Source: Myxococcus stipitatus DSM 14675
GTDB lineage: Bacteria; Myxococcota; Myxococcia; Myxococcales; Myxococcaceae
Length of the DNA stretch: 64,000 bases
Direction: 5' to 3'
Assembly (NCBI RefSeq): GCF_000331735.1
Contig: NC_020126.1
Location: forward strand, 6,342,501 to 6,406,500
Shown here: piece by piece, positions 9,508 through 18,213 of the stretch
Layout: each line of letters opens with the position of its first letter
How positions within the stretch are numbered: the stretch's first letter is position 1
Program-made: the position numbers and the translations under genes
Notes under the pieces: model-generated
The model's input: only the letters and a program-made list of their open reading frames with translations
The model's database searches: none
What the model was told of the DNA's origin: nothing

Positions 9508-10140
9508 ATGGGGATTTCGGAGCGGAAGGAGCGGCAGCGGGCGGAGCTGCGCGAGCACATCCTGGGGGTGGCGCGGGAGATGGTGGTGAAGGAGGGGTTC
9601 AGCGCGCTGTCGATGCGCAAGTTGGCGGAGGCGGTGGAGTACGCGCCGGCGACGCTGTACCTGCACTTCGAGAACCGGGAGGCGATTGCCCGGGAGTTGT
9701 GCGTGCGGGGGTTCGGGGAGTTCCTGGCGGAGCTGGAGCCCGCGGCCACGGCGAAGGAGCCGCTGGAGCGGCTGGCGGTGATGGCGGCGGCCTATGTGCG
9801 GTTCGGGTTGGCGCACCCGGAGACGTACCGGCTCATCTTCATGGAAGACCCGAAGTTGTCGAGCGAGCTCTTCCAGGGGGCGCCGGACGGGGCGGGTCCG
9901 CGTTCGTTCGCGCTGCTGAGCGGCGTGTTCGAGGACCTGAAGTCAGCGGGGAGGCTGTCGGCGGAGGCGCAGCCCGCGAGGCTCGCGGAGACCTTGTGGG
10001 CGGGGCTGCATGGGATTGTGAGCCTGAAGCTGACGTGCGCGGCGTTCAAGGACACGCGCGCGGAGGACCTGCGCGACACGCTGCTGGAGACGATGGTGAA
10101 TGGGCTGCCGGGGTTGAAGCCGGCGAAGAGAGAGCGTTGA
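9508..10140 (+). CDS. TetR-family transcriptional regulator
   Basis: 210 residues. The N-terminal helix-turn-helix is classical: LREHILGVAREMVVKEGF, then LSMRKLAEAVEYAPATLYLHF (about 14-55). The C-terminal domain is all helical with YVRFGLAHPETYRLIF and resembles the TetR_C_33/WHG-type ligand domain. It should repress the divergent SDR gene and probably itself by binding the GAAC-N3-GTTC palindromes in the 103-bp gap. The start is ATG 9508, with GTG 9502 as an alternative. The ligand is unknown. A tRNA-Sec gene starts 33 bp after its stop. Confidence 0.9.
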   Translation: MGISERKERQRAELREHILGVAREMVVKEGFSALSMRKLAEAVEYAPATLYLHFENREAIARELCVRGFGEFLAELEPAATAKEPLERLAVMAAAYVRFGLAHPETYRLIFMEDPKLSSELFQGAPDGAGPRSFALLSGVFEDLKSAGRLSAEAQPARLAETLWAGLHGIVSLKLTCAAFKDTRAEDLRDTLLETMVNGLPGLKPAKRER

Positions 10141-10173
10141 CGAGGGCCGGAGGGCCCGGCACTAATCGCGGGT

Positions 10174-10269
10174 GGTAGGGCCTCCGGACCTGGTGGCTGG
10201 CTTGGTCTTCAAAACCAATGGGGGACGTTGAGAGACGTCCTTGGCGAGTTCGATTCTCGTGCTCTACCG
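10174..10269 (+). tRNA. selC: tRNA-Sec (UCA anticodon)
   Basis: A 96-nt tRNA with an eight-base-pair acceptor stem (GGTAGGGC at 10174-10181 with GCTCTACC at 10261-10268, one G-U). The anticodon stem is TTGGT/ACCAA around loop CTTCAAA, giving TCA at 10209-10211. It has a long variable arm (GGACGT/ACGTCC) and a T-arm GCGAG-TTCGATT-CTCGT. The eight-pair acceptor, five-pair T-stem, long extra arm and UCA anticodon identify selenocysteine tRNA, which decodes in-frame UGA. The 3' CCA is not encoded; the discriminator is G10269. No selA, selB, selD or selenoprotein gene is in the window. Confidence 0.93.
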
Positions 10270-10303
10270 ACTGTGATTCCAAGGGGTACGTCCCCCTTGC
10301 CTC

Positions 10304-11014
10304 CTACGGTTGGGCCTGGAGCGGCTTCAACAGTCCCGCTCGGTCCAGCGACGCGCGAACCACTTCAGCCAACTCGACATGCTCCGGGTTGCTTGCCGTG
10401 AAGCGCTCAGGAGTCAGGACGATGAGGGTTCCCTTGTCCCCGACGGGCTCGACGCAGACCCGAGAAGGCAGTGGCGGCACCGGTCCTCGCTGCCGGGAAA
10501 CGTAGGTCGCCCATCCCATGAACGTGCCAGGAGTCGCGAACTCCGACACCGCGTCTCGATGAGCGATGGACGTGGCAACGCCCCATTCTGCGTCCCACGA
10601 ATCGACAGCCGCGCGCAGAATCCGCGCGAGAACAGGGGCAGTCACCACGCGCGCCCTGGCTTCGTCCTCGGTTGGAAGCTCCATCACGCACAGGTCACTC
10701 AATCCCCCCGGAGCAGAACCACACGAGATCCTGACGCTGGTGCTCGCGCCGTCCCGCTCTCCATTCCACGCAGAGAGGGAGACCGCAGCATCACGTCGTG
10801 ACTTCGCCTTGTAGAGCCCCATCAGGGACTCCGCGTTCGGCGCAATCGGACGCCGAAGAGCATCCGCGCGGGACGCGGCTTTCTCAAACCATCGCCCCAG
10901 AGAAGGCTCAATGGTGCGCAGCGAACCGAAGAAGCCCGCTGCCCGGCGAGCGTATGCCTCGACTGGCTCGACCCGGCCCGGCCAGTAGACCCCAACGTAG
11001 TAATTCTCCTTCAT
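10304..11014 (-). CDS. Imm52-like immunity protein
   Basis: 236 residues without signal peptide. It opens with YYVGVYWPGRVEPVEAYA and has scattered conserved Trp/Gly features (LGRWFEKA, DSWDAEWGVAT, FMGWATYVSR), which I recognise as the Imm52 type of polymorphic-toxin immunity protein common in myxobacteria. It starts 11 bp after the toxin gene's stop, so the two form one transcript with antitoxin last. It is expected to bind the nuclease domain of the neighbour and protect the producer and its siblings. The gene sits just downstream of tRNA-Sec on the opposite strand. The family name is from memory of the pattern. Confidence 0.7.
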   Translation of the reverse strand: MKENYYVGVYWPGRVEPVEAYARRAAGFFGSLRTIEPSLGRWFEKAASRADALRRPIAPNAESLMGLYKAKSRRDAAVSLSAWNGERDGASTSVRISCGSAPGGLSDLCVMELPTEDEARARVVTAPVLARILRAAVDSWDAEWGVATSIAHRDAVSEFATPGTFMGWATYVSRQRGPVPPLPSRVCVEPVGDKGTLIVLTPERFTASNPEHVELAEVVRASLDRAGLLKPLQAQP

Positions 11015-11025
11015 CTCTCTTTCTC

Positions 11026-12561
11026 CTAGGGGGCAATCGGGGTGTGTACGACCTTGATCGCGCCAAGCCCCTCAGTCCGGAAGAGGTCCCTCACAGCGCT
11101 CGCGACTTCGCGCTCAGCGAAATGCCAGTGAATCGGAGTCCCCCTCGCCACCTCGAACTGCCTCCTCGCCTGGTCAAGCATTCCATCCGCGCCTCGGAAC
11201 CATGCCCTGAAGCTCCCATCCTTGAGGAACTTGGCATACCCCGGTCCCTTCGTTTCAAGGAGGACGCCCAGATTGAATCCATCGAACCGGACGCCCTCTA
11301 CATTGTAGACCTTCCCAATCGGCGCCCCAGTCACCTGAGCCTGATACTCGCGAGACGCATCGCTCATGCTCTCACTCGCGCTTTCCCATCTTCCTGGCCC
11401 TCCTTCGGACGGACCTCCTTGCTGCGCCGCCGTACCCGCCCGATGAAGGACGATGGCCGCTCCGGGCCCGCCATTCAGCACCGCCGCAGCTCGGCCTACC
11501 GGCACGGACACTCGCTCCAGGGCAAGCGCGCCTTGGGCTGACACCGAGAGCACTGGCACTTCCGCCGTGGCCAGCGTGGCTCCCTGCAACGTGCGCGTCG
11601 TGGAGGATGCAGCCCCCCAGGTCGCAATCAGGTTCGTGACCATCTTCGAGACGGCCTGAATCTGTTCGCCGCGCGTCATGTACTTGAAGCGCTCCAGGTA
11701 CTCCGGCGACGACTTGATGAGCGCCACCACGGCGGCGGGCATCTGTCGGAACGCTTCGAGGTTCTCCTCAGGCGACGATGAGAAGAACTTCCCCACCGCG
11801 AGGGCCAGTCCCACAAATGCCTCTTCGGCACCGTCCAGGGAGCGGCTCAAGTAGTCCGCATCGTCATGCACATCCGCGTAGGCCCCGCCGCGAAGCTCCT
11901 CCAGCGACGAGCCCATTTCACGGAAGACACCACTCTTGCCCGAGTAGAAGGCACCCAGTTGGAACAAGCCCGCGCGGAAGGCCCCATCCTTCCACTCGAC
12001 CTCTCCGACTCGCTGTTGCGTCCGCCCCGACAACACCCATGCAAGACAACCGTCAGGCCGGAGCACCGCGACTCCGGAGAAGCGCTCCACTCGCCGCGCC
12101 AGCTCGGCCCGCGACACCTCGCCCGTGACAAGAACCTCGCGCAGCATGAAACCCACCGCGACACGGGCCGGGAATTGCCCCAGCGTCACGTCCTTGCCCA
12201 GCAGCACGTTCAGCAGTCGCGCCGCATGGGAGGGAGAGATGGAGCTACCCACCACGGGACGTGAATCCTGCTCCTCCAACCCCGCATCCCGAAGCAACGC
12301 ATCGAACGCATCGCTGCGCGGCCTTCGCGCGGGCCGTACGCGAGTCGATTCCCTCAACTCCGGATGACGGTACCGCAGGGGCCTGGCTGAAGGACCATCC
12401 TCCCCTTGCGAATCGCTCTCCACGTCCGCTCGGGCGTCCGCCCCATCCTCTCCAGGCAACGCGCCTCGTTGCTGGAAGGTGGTTCGGCGAGCAGACGCGT
12501 CAACCCCAGCGCAGCCCGTGGCAAAGAGGGCAACGCAAAGCATCCAAAGGCCAGCACGCAT
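11026..12561 (-). CDS. Lipoprotein polymorphic toxin with C-terminal PD-(D/E)XK nuclease (Tox-REase-5-like)
   Basis: 511 residues. The signal MRAGLWMLCVALFATGCAG has a lipobox with Cys17. The middle is a poorly conserved helical region. The C-terminal about 110 residues contain VRFDGFN (Asp427) and LLETKG (Glu436, Lys438), spaced as a PD-(D/E)XK nuclease core, then a basic helix QARRQFEVA and IHWHFAE. This resembles Tox-REase-5, a family I recall as partnered with Imm52, which is the next gene. A lipoprotein with a C-terminal toxin and adjacent immunity gene is the layout of SitA/SitI toxins that Myxococcus passes to kin by TraA/B outer-membrane exchange; that route is inferred. There are no Rhs repeats, VgrG or PAAR domain nearby that would point to type VI secretion. 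Confidence 0.75.
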   Translation of the reverse strand: MRAGLWMLCVALFATGCAGVDASARRTTFQQRGALPGEDGADARADVESDSQGEDGPSARPLRYRHPELRESTRVRPARRPRSDAFDALLRDAGLEEQDSRPVVGSSISPSHAARLLNVLLGKDVTLGQFPARVAVGFMLREVLVTGEVSRAELARRVERFSGVAVLRPDGCLAWVLSGRTQQRVGEVEWKDGAFRAGLFQLGAFYSGKSGVFREMGSSLEELRGGAYADVHDDADYLSRSLDGAEEAFVGLALAVGKFFSSSPEENLEAFRQMPAAVVALIKSSPEYLERFKYMTRGEQIQAVSKMVTNLIATWGAASSTTRTLQGATLATAEVPVLSVSAQGALALERVSVPVGRAAAVLNGGPGAAIVLHRAGTAAQQGGPSEGGPGRWESASESMSDASREYQAQVTGAPIGKVYNVEGVRFDGFNLGVLLETKGPGYAKFLKDGSFRAWFRGADGMLDQARRQFEVARGTPIHWHFAEREVASAVRDLFRTEGLGAIKVVHTPIAP

Positions 12562-12774
12562 TCCTCACCCCCTGCCGTCCTTCAAGAGAAGGCAAACGGG
12601 GGCATCCTGGCATTCGCGTCTGACAAGTCGATGGGGAATAGACAGGTCGGCGGAATCTTACAGCGTCACGCCGACACTGCCCGCATGGCGTCAGAGGCAG
12701 GTCACATGGCCCATCGGACACCGTGCAAGACCTTGGGCCGCCATCCTCCGTCGCGACATCAGGCCACGAGGACA

Positions 12775-14106
12775 TCAGAGCGGCGGCTGCGCACCTTGAT
12801 CATAAACAGACTCAACACAAACCTCACTCCCTCCCACCGCGCACAGTCTGGCCACGATGCCATACAACCGCCGATGCATTCCTTCGACCGGATCAAATCC
12901 AACAAAGTTCACAACATCGGCAACTCCCATCTCCCCAGCCTGGGTCGGCCCCATCACATAGAAAGTCTTCACAACACGCGGCCACCCTCCAGTCGGCCAT
13001 CTATACCTGAAAAAGAAGACAATCCTATCAAGCCCCGTGTCACTAGGCTCATACCAGCCAAGAACATACGAATCCGCATCATCGCCGGACACCGCAACAT
13101 CATAGACACGCTTCAGGTTGACCCCATTCATGTCAGACAGGGTCCGCTCATTGGCCGCCAATCCGGAATCCGACTCGAAAATCCGAAAAAGCTTCGAGAC
13201 CCACCCGCCTGGCACATCGCGCCCGAACGAGTAGGCGAGCAGGAAATACTTTCGGACGCCATTGGCAGTGAGTGAAACACCGCCCACTTGTGCCCCTGCG
13301 CCTTGCAGCTCCCTGTACAAGACAATTCCGCCGTCCCCGGGGAAGCCCGTCCACGAGAAAACCGTCCCCCGATCAGGCCGTTCAACGACATACACGCCCG
13401 CCATCCCACCAGCCCCACACCCGCTTCCGGCCTGAAACCCCAGAGCCACCTGAATCACCGGCCGCGTTGGACTCTGAGTGGAGCCGACAACCGCAATGGA
13501 CGGAAGTCTGAACTCCGCCCCACCACACACAGTCCCCATCATGACATACTCAACCTGACTTGGAGCAACGGGGGCCGTTGTCACAACGGATGCATACCGA
13601 ACCTCGAACCCGACACTCCACACAACATGCATCTTGGATCCAAATCCAGCAATCGAGGGAGATGAAGCGACTCCACTCGTGTCGATTGCCACCGGTGTGG
13701 ACCATGATGACAACCAACGGTCCCAATAGGAGAAATACAGATTCCCTCGTCCAGGAAAACTGCCTGGCGAAATGAACGCAAGCCCGACATTCCCATCATC
13801 ATCAACAGCAAGCGTCGGCGACTCCGCCCTCAGCGGCACCACCGAGCTGCTCTGCACCCACCCCCCGCCGGTATTCTGTGAGTAGAAATGCCGCAAAGTC
13901 TGGTCGACAACCAGGACATGGTGAATACCTCCCGCCCCCGCGACAAGCCGATTCGAATTCACATCGAAGCGACGGGGCGTACTTGCCGACCTCACAAGCT
14001 CGGTCGTGTATTGCCCCATTGCGTTATTGGGTGCCCCCAGAACAACCATCATCACAACGACCGCAAAAGACCAGAACACGCATCGCATACGACCTTCGAG
14101 CTTCAT
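12775..14106 (-). CDS. Secreted protein of unknown function, lower GC than surroundings
   Basis: 443 residues from ATG 14106, behind GGAGGA; an upstream ATG at 14157 has no such signal. The signal peptide is MKLEGRMRCVFWSFAVVVM with cleavage near NAMG-Q. The mature part has repeated strand-rich segments (VLVVDQTLRHFY, PTLAVDDDGNVGLAFIS, GGVSLTANGVRKYF) that suggest a beta-propeller exoprotein; I do not recognise a family. Third-position GC is visibly reduced: sampled 60-base lines run 50-58% GC against about 70% elsewhere. With the tRNA-Sec 2.5 kb away this suggests horizontally acquired DNA. It may be co-directional cargo of the toxin region, but 213 bp separate it from the toxin start. Confidence 0.7.
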   Translation of the reverse strand: MKLEGRMRCVFWSFAVVVMMVVLGAPNNAMGQYTTELVRSASTPRRFDVNSNRLVAGAGGIHHVLVVDQTLRHFYSQNTGGGWVQSSSVVPLRAESPTLAVDDDGNVGLAFISPGSFPGRGNLYFSYWDRWLSSWSTPVAIDTSGVASSPSIAGFGSKMHVVWSVGFEVRYASVVTTAPVAPSQVEYVMMGTVCGGAEFRLPSIAVVGSTQSPTRPVIQVALGFQAGSGCGAGGMAGVYVVERPDRGTVFSWTGFPGDGGIVLYRELQGAGAQVGGVSLTANGVRKYFLLAYSFGRDVPGGWVSKLFRIFESDSGLAANERTLSDMNGVNLKRVYDVAVSGDDADSYVLGWYEPSDTGLDRIVFFFRYRWPTGGWPRVVKTFYVMGPTQAGEMGVADVVNFVGFDPVEGMHRRLYGIVARLCAVGGSEVCVESVYDQGAQPPL

Positions 14107-14626
14107 GGTTCCTCCGCCATTCACAGGCATAATCTGGATAAAGGCCAATGCATCCAAATCCAGAAGTCAAGCTCCAGCACGCCAGAATCAAAGTCACACA
14201 AAATGAGCGAACTGGGACTTCACCTGACGGATAGAATTTCTGGCTCAGCGAAAAGCTCGCGCTCCGAGACAGGTTTCGAGCCTCACACATCCCCACCCCG
14301 CATGACAAATGCCCCCATCACGAGAGATGTGATCACCACGTCGCCTCTCGGTGCGCCATGTGCAACTCGATGCGAATCTCTCGCTCGAGTCCGTGTGGCT
14401 CCGTCGCTCCGATGAGAACTCACTGATGTACGGACTACCGGACTCAACCAGAGCACTGCCCACGTGCTCGATGGAGCCATGTGGCGCTCGGTGGCGCATG
14501 CCGTCGCGCAACTTCCTCTCTAGAAGCCCCCTTGTGGCCAACCTCCCGTCCCAAGGGTCTCCATGTGCACAGGCCCATGCCACAGGGGGCGCCAGGTGCG
14601 CTCCCCGTTCTCCCGGAAGAATCCCC
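14107..14626. other. Intergenic region between two divergent genes, no gene seen
   Basis: 520 bp between the secreted-protein gene and a lipoprotein gene. The left half keeps the lower GC of the secreted gene. A minus-strand open frame at 14245-14676 has no codon bias, no family pattern and no ribosome site and is treated as noise. Promoters of both divergent genes must lie here, but no clear -35/-10 pair was found. Confidence 0.5.
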
Positions 14627-15193
14627 ATGAACAGGCGAAATTTCCTCTTCGTACTCCTCGCCGTCCAGACCCTCATCGGCTGCGGCGACGACGCGGTCTC
14701 CTACTCCGCTCCCGTCGGCATCAACCTCAAGGCCAAGTCGTCCGACACGGTCAACGCCACCGTGATGTCCCAGAAGGGCATCTCGACCGAGTCCGGAAAT
14801 CCCTTCAAGGTCTTCGTCGACAACGCCCGCAAGGAGCTCGACGGCAAGTCTCCCGGGCGCGTCGAGCTGACGAACCTGACCCTCACCCTGGGCGCGGGGA
14901 GCGTGGGCGCGACCTCACTCGCCGAGGTCTTCTCGGGACGCGTCGAAATCCTCTTCCGCACGGAGGAGTCCAACAACACCCACATCGTGGGTCATGTCGA
15001 GAACCCCACCGGCAGCGGCCCCGTGCCCTTCACCGTCACCTTCGACTCGAAGGCCATGTCGACCGACGACTACACGCTGTTCCTCGCTGGCAAGTTCAAC
15101 GTCGTCCTGCGCGGCGCGGCGGCCCCGAGCTTCACCAGCAAGGGCGCGGACGTCGACCTCCAGGCGACCTTCGCCTTCACGGCCTTCGAGTAG
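14627..15193 (+). CDS. Small lipoprotein of unknown function
   Basis: 188 residues with N-terminus MNRRNFLFVLLAVQTLIGCG; the lipobox LIGC puts the acylated Cys at 19. The mature part is strand-rich with no enzyme motif (VELTNLTLTLG, RVEILFRTEESN, TVTFDSKA, ADVDLQATFAF), suggesting a single beta-sandwich domain on the outer membrane. The start is ATG 14627. It stands alone, with a divergent gene upstream and a convergent one downstream. No family recognised. Confidence 0.75.
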   Translation: MNRRNFLFVLLAVQTLIGCGDDAVSYSAPVGINLKAKSSDTVNATVMSQKGISTESGNPFKVFVDNARKELDGKSPGRVELTNLTLTLGAGSVGATSLAEVFSGRVEILFRTEESNNTHIVGHVENPTGSGPVPFTVTFDSKAMSTDDYTLFLAGKFNVVLRGAAAPSFTSKGADVDLQATFAFTAFE

Positions 15194-15262
15194 GCCCACC
15201 GGCATACCGGCAAGGGCTCGGGGTCTCGCATGAAGCGACTCCACGAGCCCTTCCGGGGTGTC

Positions 15263-15586
15263 TCATTTGCCCTGCAGCCCGCACTTCGTCTGAATCACAG
15301 TCATCGCACGCTGCATCAACTTCGGGTCGGCGGTCTCCTTCCCGCTGAGCACCTCGATCTCCGCCGTCGTGAAGCCCTTCTCGATGGCATCCGCGCCACA
15401 CTTGCACTTCTGGTCGGCCTTCTTCGCGTCCACACCCTGGATCGCGGCCACCTGCATGCACTGTCCCACGTACTCTGCTTTCTTGCCCGCGGGCCACGAC
15501 CCCGCCTGCGCGGCCAGCGGGAGCACCAGCATGGAAGAGACCGCGAATGCTACGAGGATCGAGCCGCGAGAATCTGAACGCTTCAA
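15263..15586 (-). CDS. Small secreted protein with conserved cysteines
   Basis: 107 residues. A signal peptide with a hydrophobic core (ILVAFAVSSMLVLPLAAQA) is cleaved near AQA-GSW. The mature domain of about 78 residues is helical with four Cys (GQCMQ, KCKCG, TKCGL) that could form two disulphides. The pattern AEYVGQCMQ...CKCGADAIEKGFTTAEIEVL is seen in small exported proteobacterial proteins of unknown role. The start is ATG 15586. It is convergent with the upstream lipoprotein gene and divergent from the DUF4291 gene. Confidence 0.7.
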   Translation of the reverse strand: MKRSDSRGSILVAFAVSSMLVLPLAAQAGSWPAGKKAEYVGQCMQVAAIQGVDAKKADQKCKCGADAIEKGFTTAEIEVLSGKETADPKLMQRAMTVIQTKCGLQGK

Positions 15587-15812
15587 GTCAGCCTCATCAG
15601 TGTGACGAAATGCCTCGCCCCAAGCGAAACACGGGGCACCCTCTCAAAGTTCTCCACGACCCGGCATGGGCCCCACGTCGCAGGGGACTGCGGCCTCTTC
15701 CACAGCCCCCTCTCCGAACCGTCCACTGACCGCCCGACCCATCACCCTCGCGTGGTAGTGTGCGCCCCGTGACGACTGGCCGCAGCACCGCCCCCTCGAG
15801 GCCCCCAGCACC

Positions 15813-16403
15813 GTGAGCCCCACCCGAGAAGTCCGCGCTGACTTCGACCGGACCTCCATCGTGATGTATCAGGCCTATCCGGATGCCATCGCCGACGTGG
15901 CCGTGAAGGAGCAGACGTTCGGCCCGCCCTTCTCGACGGGACGGATGACGTGGATCAAACCCAGCTTCCTCTGGCTGATGCATCGCTCCAACTGGGGGCG
16001 CAAGAGCGGCCAGGAGCGGACGCTCGCGGTGCGAATCCGGCGCTCGGGCTGGGTGGAAGCACTCGGCGCCGCGGTGCTCACCAGCTTCGAGCCCAAGGCC
16101 CATGCCTCCCCAGAGGCCTGGCGCAAGGCGTTCGAGGCCGCCCCCGTCCATGTGCAGTGGGACCCCGAGCGCACGCTGCGAGGCGCCGGACTGCCTCATG
16201 ACAGCATCCAGGTCGGCCTGGGCCGAGCCATCATCCAGCGCTTCGTGGATGACTGGATTGTCTCCATCACCGACCTGACACCGCTCGTGCAGAAGGTGCG
16301 CAAGCACCTGGACGAAGGACGCGCGGACCAGGCCGCGCGACTCCTGCCAAAGGAAGCCGTCTTCCCAGTCCCAGCCGAGCTGATGCGTCCCCTCGGGATG
16401 TGA
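15813..16403 (+). CDS. DUF4291 family protein
   Basis: 196 residues, near the usual family length. Conserved DUF4291 signatures: an early DFDRTSIVMYQAY, then FSTGRMTWIKPSFLWLMHRS, QERTLAVRI and VQWDPERTLRG. The function is unknown in the literature as I recall it. No signal peptide, so cytoplasmic. The start is GTG 15813; no ATG fits the conserved N-terminus. It stands alone between a divergent small secreted protein gene and the GH18-like gene. Confidence 0.85.
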   Translation: MSPTREVRADFDRTSIVMYQAYPDAIADVAVKEQTFGPPFSTGRMTWIKPSFLWLMHRSNWGRKSGQERTLAVRIRRSGWVEALGAAVLTSFEPKAHASPEAWRKAFEAAPVHVQWDPERTLRGAGLPHDSIQVGLGRAIIQRFVDDWIVSITDLTPLVQKVRKHLDEGRADQAARLLPKEAVFPVPAELMRPLGM

Positions 16404-16565
16404 CGTCGGGCCGCGAGGAATTGATACACACCCAGACGTCTGCGATTGAACGTTTCCGCCTGAACCGACCCGCGCGGAAAATTGACACGGTGGATCCGCC
16501 ATTCCCAGTGTCGCCCCGTCGCCACTGTTTGGCGATCCAGGTTCATCGCGCCGTGGAGCGTTCCA

Positions 16566-18164
16566 ATGCCTCTCTCGAAGCCGTCCGCTGCCCCCCTCCC
16601 CTCCCGTCTGTTGTCAGTCCTCGCCGCGCTCGCCCTCACGCTCGCCACACCGACCGCGCTCGCGGCCTCGGCCATCTATGGCGGCGGCCCGTTCTATTCC
16701 GGCGGCACCGCCGTGATGGATGACCTCCGCGCCTCGGGGTTCACCACCGTCATCCTCTGGAGCTTCCACATCGAGGACAACGGCGACCTCGTCTACAACG
16801 ACATCCCCGTCGTCAAGAATGGCGCCTACATGGGTGACCCCGGATGGCCGACCCGCCTCGCCACGCTCAAGACCGCGCCCACCTCCGTCCGCCGCATCGA
16901 GGTCTCCATCGGCGCCTGGAGCGTCCCCGACTTCGAGCGCATGGCCCGCCTGGTCAACGGCACTGCCGCCGGCTGTGGCTCCACCATCGTCTGTGGCACC
17001 GGGACCAACAGCATCCTCTACCGGAACTTCCTCGCCCTGAAGAACGCCACTGGCGCCGACGCGGTGAACTTCGATGACGAGAGCGCCTACGACCTGACTC
17101 CGACCACCACCTTCAGCCAGATGCTCATCGGCCAGGGCTACAAGATCACCTTCGCGCCCTACACCCAGCAGACGTTCTGGCGGAACCTCCGGAACAACCT
17201 CGGCAGCGCCGTCGACGCCATCTACCTCCAGGTCTACGCGGGTGGCGCCGGCAACAACCCCGCGAGCTGGAACACCGCGATGGGGATGACCGTCGACCCG
17301 GGCCTCTGGTCCAAGAACGGCACCAACTGCACCTCGGGCGACAGCCCCGCCACCGTCCAGTCCCGGATGGCCAACTGGAAGACCACCGCGGGCATCCGGG
17401 GCGGCTTCATGTGGCTCTACGACGACATCCAGAAGTGCTCCGCCCAGGGCACGTCCGCGCAGTACGCCGCCGCCATCAACACCGCCGTCAGCGGCAACAC
17501 CCCGCCCGTCGCGAACTTCAGCTTCACCGTCAGCAGCCTCACCGCGACCTTCACCGACTCCTCCACCGACTCCGACGGCACCATCACCTCGCGCAGCTGG
17601 AACTTCGGCGACGGCACCACCTCCACCGCGACCCACCCCTCGCGCACCTACGCGAGCGCCGGCAACTACAACGTCTCCCTGACCGTCACCGACAACGGCG
17701 GCGCGAGCCACACCAGGACGCAGACTGTCTCGGTCGGCGCGGGCAACATCAACCTCGCGCTCAACAAGCCCACCACCAGCTCGACCCCGTGCAACAGCAA
17801 CGAGGCTTCCGCCAAGGCCGTCAACGGAAGTGTCTCCGGCGGCAACACCGACAAGTTCTGCTCGCTCGTCTCACCCGCGTGGATGCAGATCGACCTGGGC
17901 TCCGCGCAGACGGTCAGCAGCTTCACGCTCCGCCACGCCGCCGCCGGAGGCGAATCCGCGAACTGGAACACCCGGGCCTTCACCCTCCAGGTCTCCAGCA
18001 ACGGCACCACCTGGAGCACGCCCGTCACCGTGACGAACAACACCAGCAACGTGTCGACCCACCCCATCACCCCGGTGTCGGCTCGCTACATCCGCCTCGA
18101 CGTGTCGACCCCCACCCAGAACGGTGACCCCGCCACGCGGCTCTACGAGCTCGAAGTCCGCTGA
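16566..18164 (+). CDS. Secreted GH18-like hydrolase with PKD and F5/8-type C (discoidin) domains
   Basis: 532 residues from ATG 16566. The signal peptide spans about 1-34 (cleavage near ALA-ASA). Residues 35-300 read as a glycoside-hydrolase 18-like TIM barrel: IYGGGPFYSGG, IEVSIGAWS, and ADAVNFDDES near 165-175 in the place of the DxxDxDxE catalytic motif, with only its last acidic residues kept. A PKD domain follows (about 312-395, with SWNFGDGTTSTATHPSRTY), then a discoidin/F5-8 C domain (about 396-532, with WMQIDLGSAQTVSSFTLRH) likely to bind glycans. It probably degrades or binds chitin or peptidoglycan-like polysaccharide outside the cell. A strong hairpin follows its stop. Confidence 0.78.
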   Translation: MPLSKPSAAPLPSRLLSVLAALALTLATPTALAASAIYGGGPFYSGGTAVMDDLRASGFTTVILWSFHIEDNGDLVYNDIPVVKNGAYMGDPGWPTRLATLKTAPTSVRRIEVSIGAWSVPDFERMARLVNGTAAGCGSTIVCGTGTNSILYRNFLALKNATGADAVNFDDESAYDLTPTTTFSQMLIGQGYKITFAPYTQQTFWRNLRNNLGSAVDAIYLQVYAGGAGNNPASWNTAMGMTVDPGLWSKNGTNCTSGDSPATVQSRMANWKTTAGIRGGFMWLYDDIQKCSAQGTSAQYAAAINTAVSGNTPPVANFSFTVSSLTATFTDSSTDSDGTITSRSWNFGDGTTSTATHPSRTYASAGNYNVSLTVTDNGGASHTRTQTVSVGAGNINLALNKPTTSSTPCNSNEASAKAVNGSVSGGNTDKFCSLVSPAWMQIDLGSAQTVSSFTLRHAAAGGESANWNTRAFTLQVSSNGTTWSTPVTVTNNTSNVSTHPITPVSARYIRLDVSTPTQNGDPATRLYELEVR

Positions 18165-18176
18165 CCCCTCTCGCAA

Positions 18177-18207
18177 GCCCTCGGGACGCAGGGCGTGTCC
18201 CGAGGGC
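18177..18207. terminator. Bidirectional terminator at the 3' end of the biosynthetic operon
   Basis: A perfect 11-bp stem: GCCCTCGGGAC at 18177-18187 with GTCCCGAGGGC at 18197-18207, nine-base loop. It lies between the convergent GH18-like gene and the last gene of the PKS/NRPS operon, seven bases from the stop of the latter. Confidence 0.82.
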
Positions 18208-18213
18208 CCCGCG

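Noticed and set aside
12406..13275. 289-residue plus-strand frame across the toxin/secreted gene boundary
   Set aside because: Spans two genes on the opposite strand and has no domain signature.
14245..14676. 143-residue minus-strand frame in the 14.1-14.6 kb gap
   Set aside because: No ribosome site, no family likeness and overlap with the lipoprotein gene start.
10270..18164. Prophage or integrative element next to tRNA-Sec
   Set aside because: No integrase, transposase, phage structural gene or repeated tRNA end could be seen.
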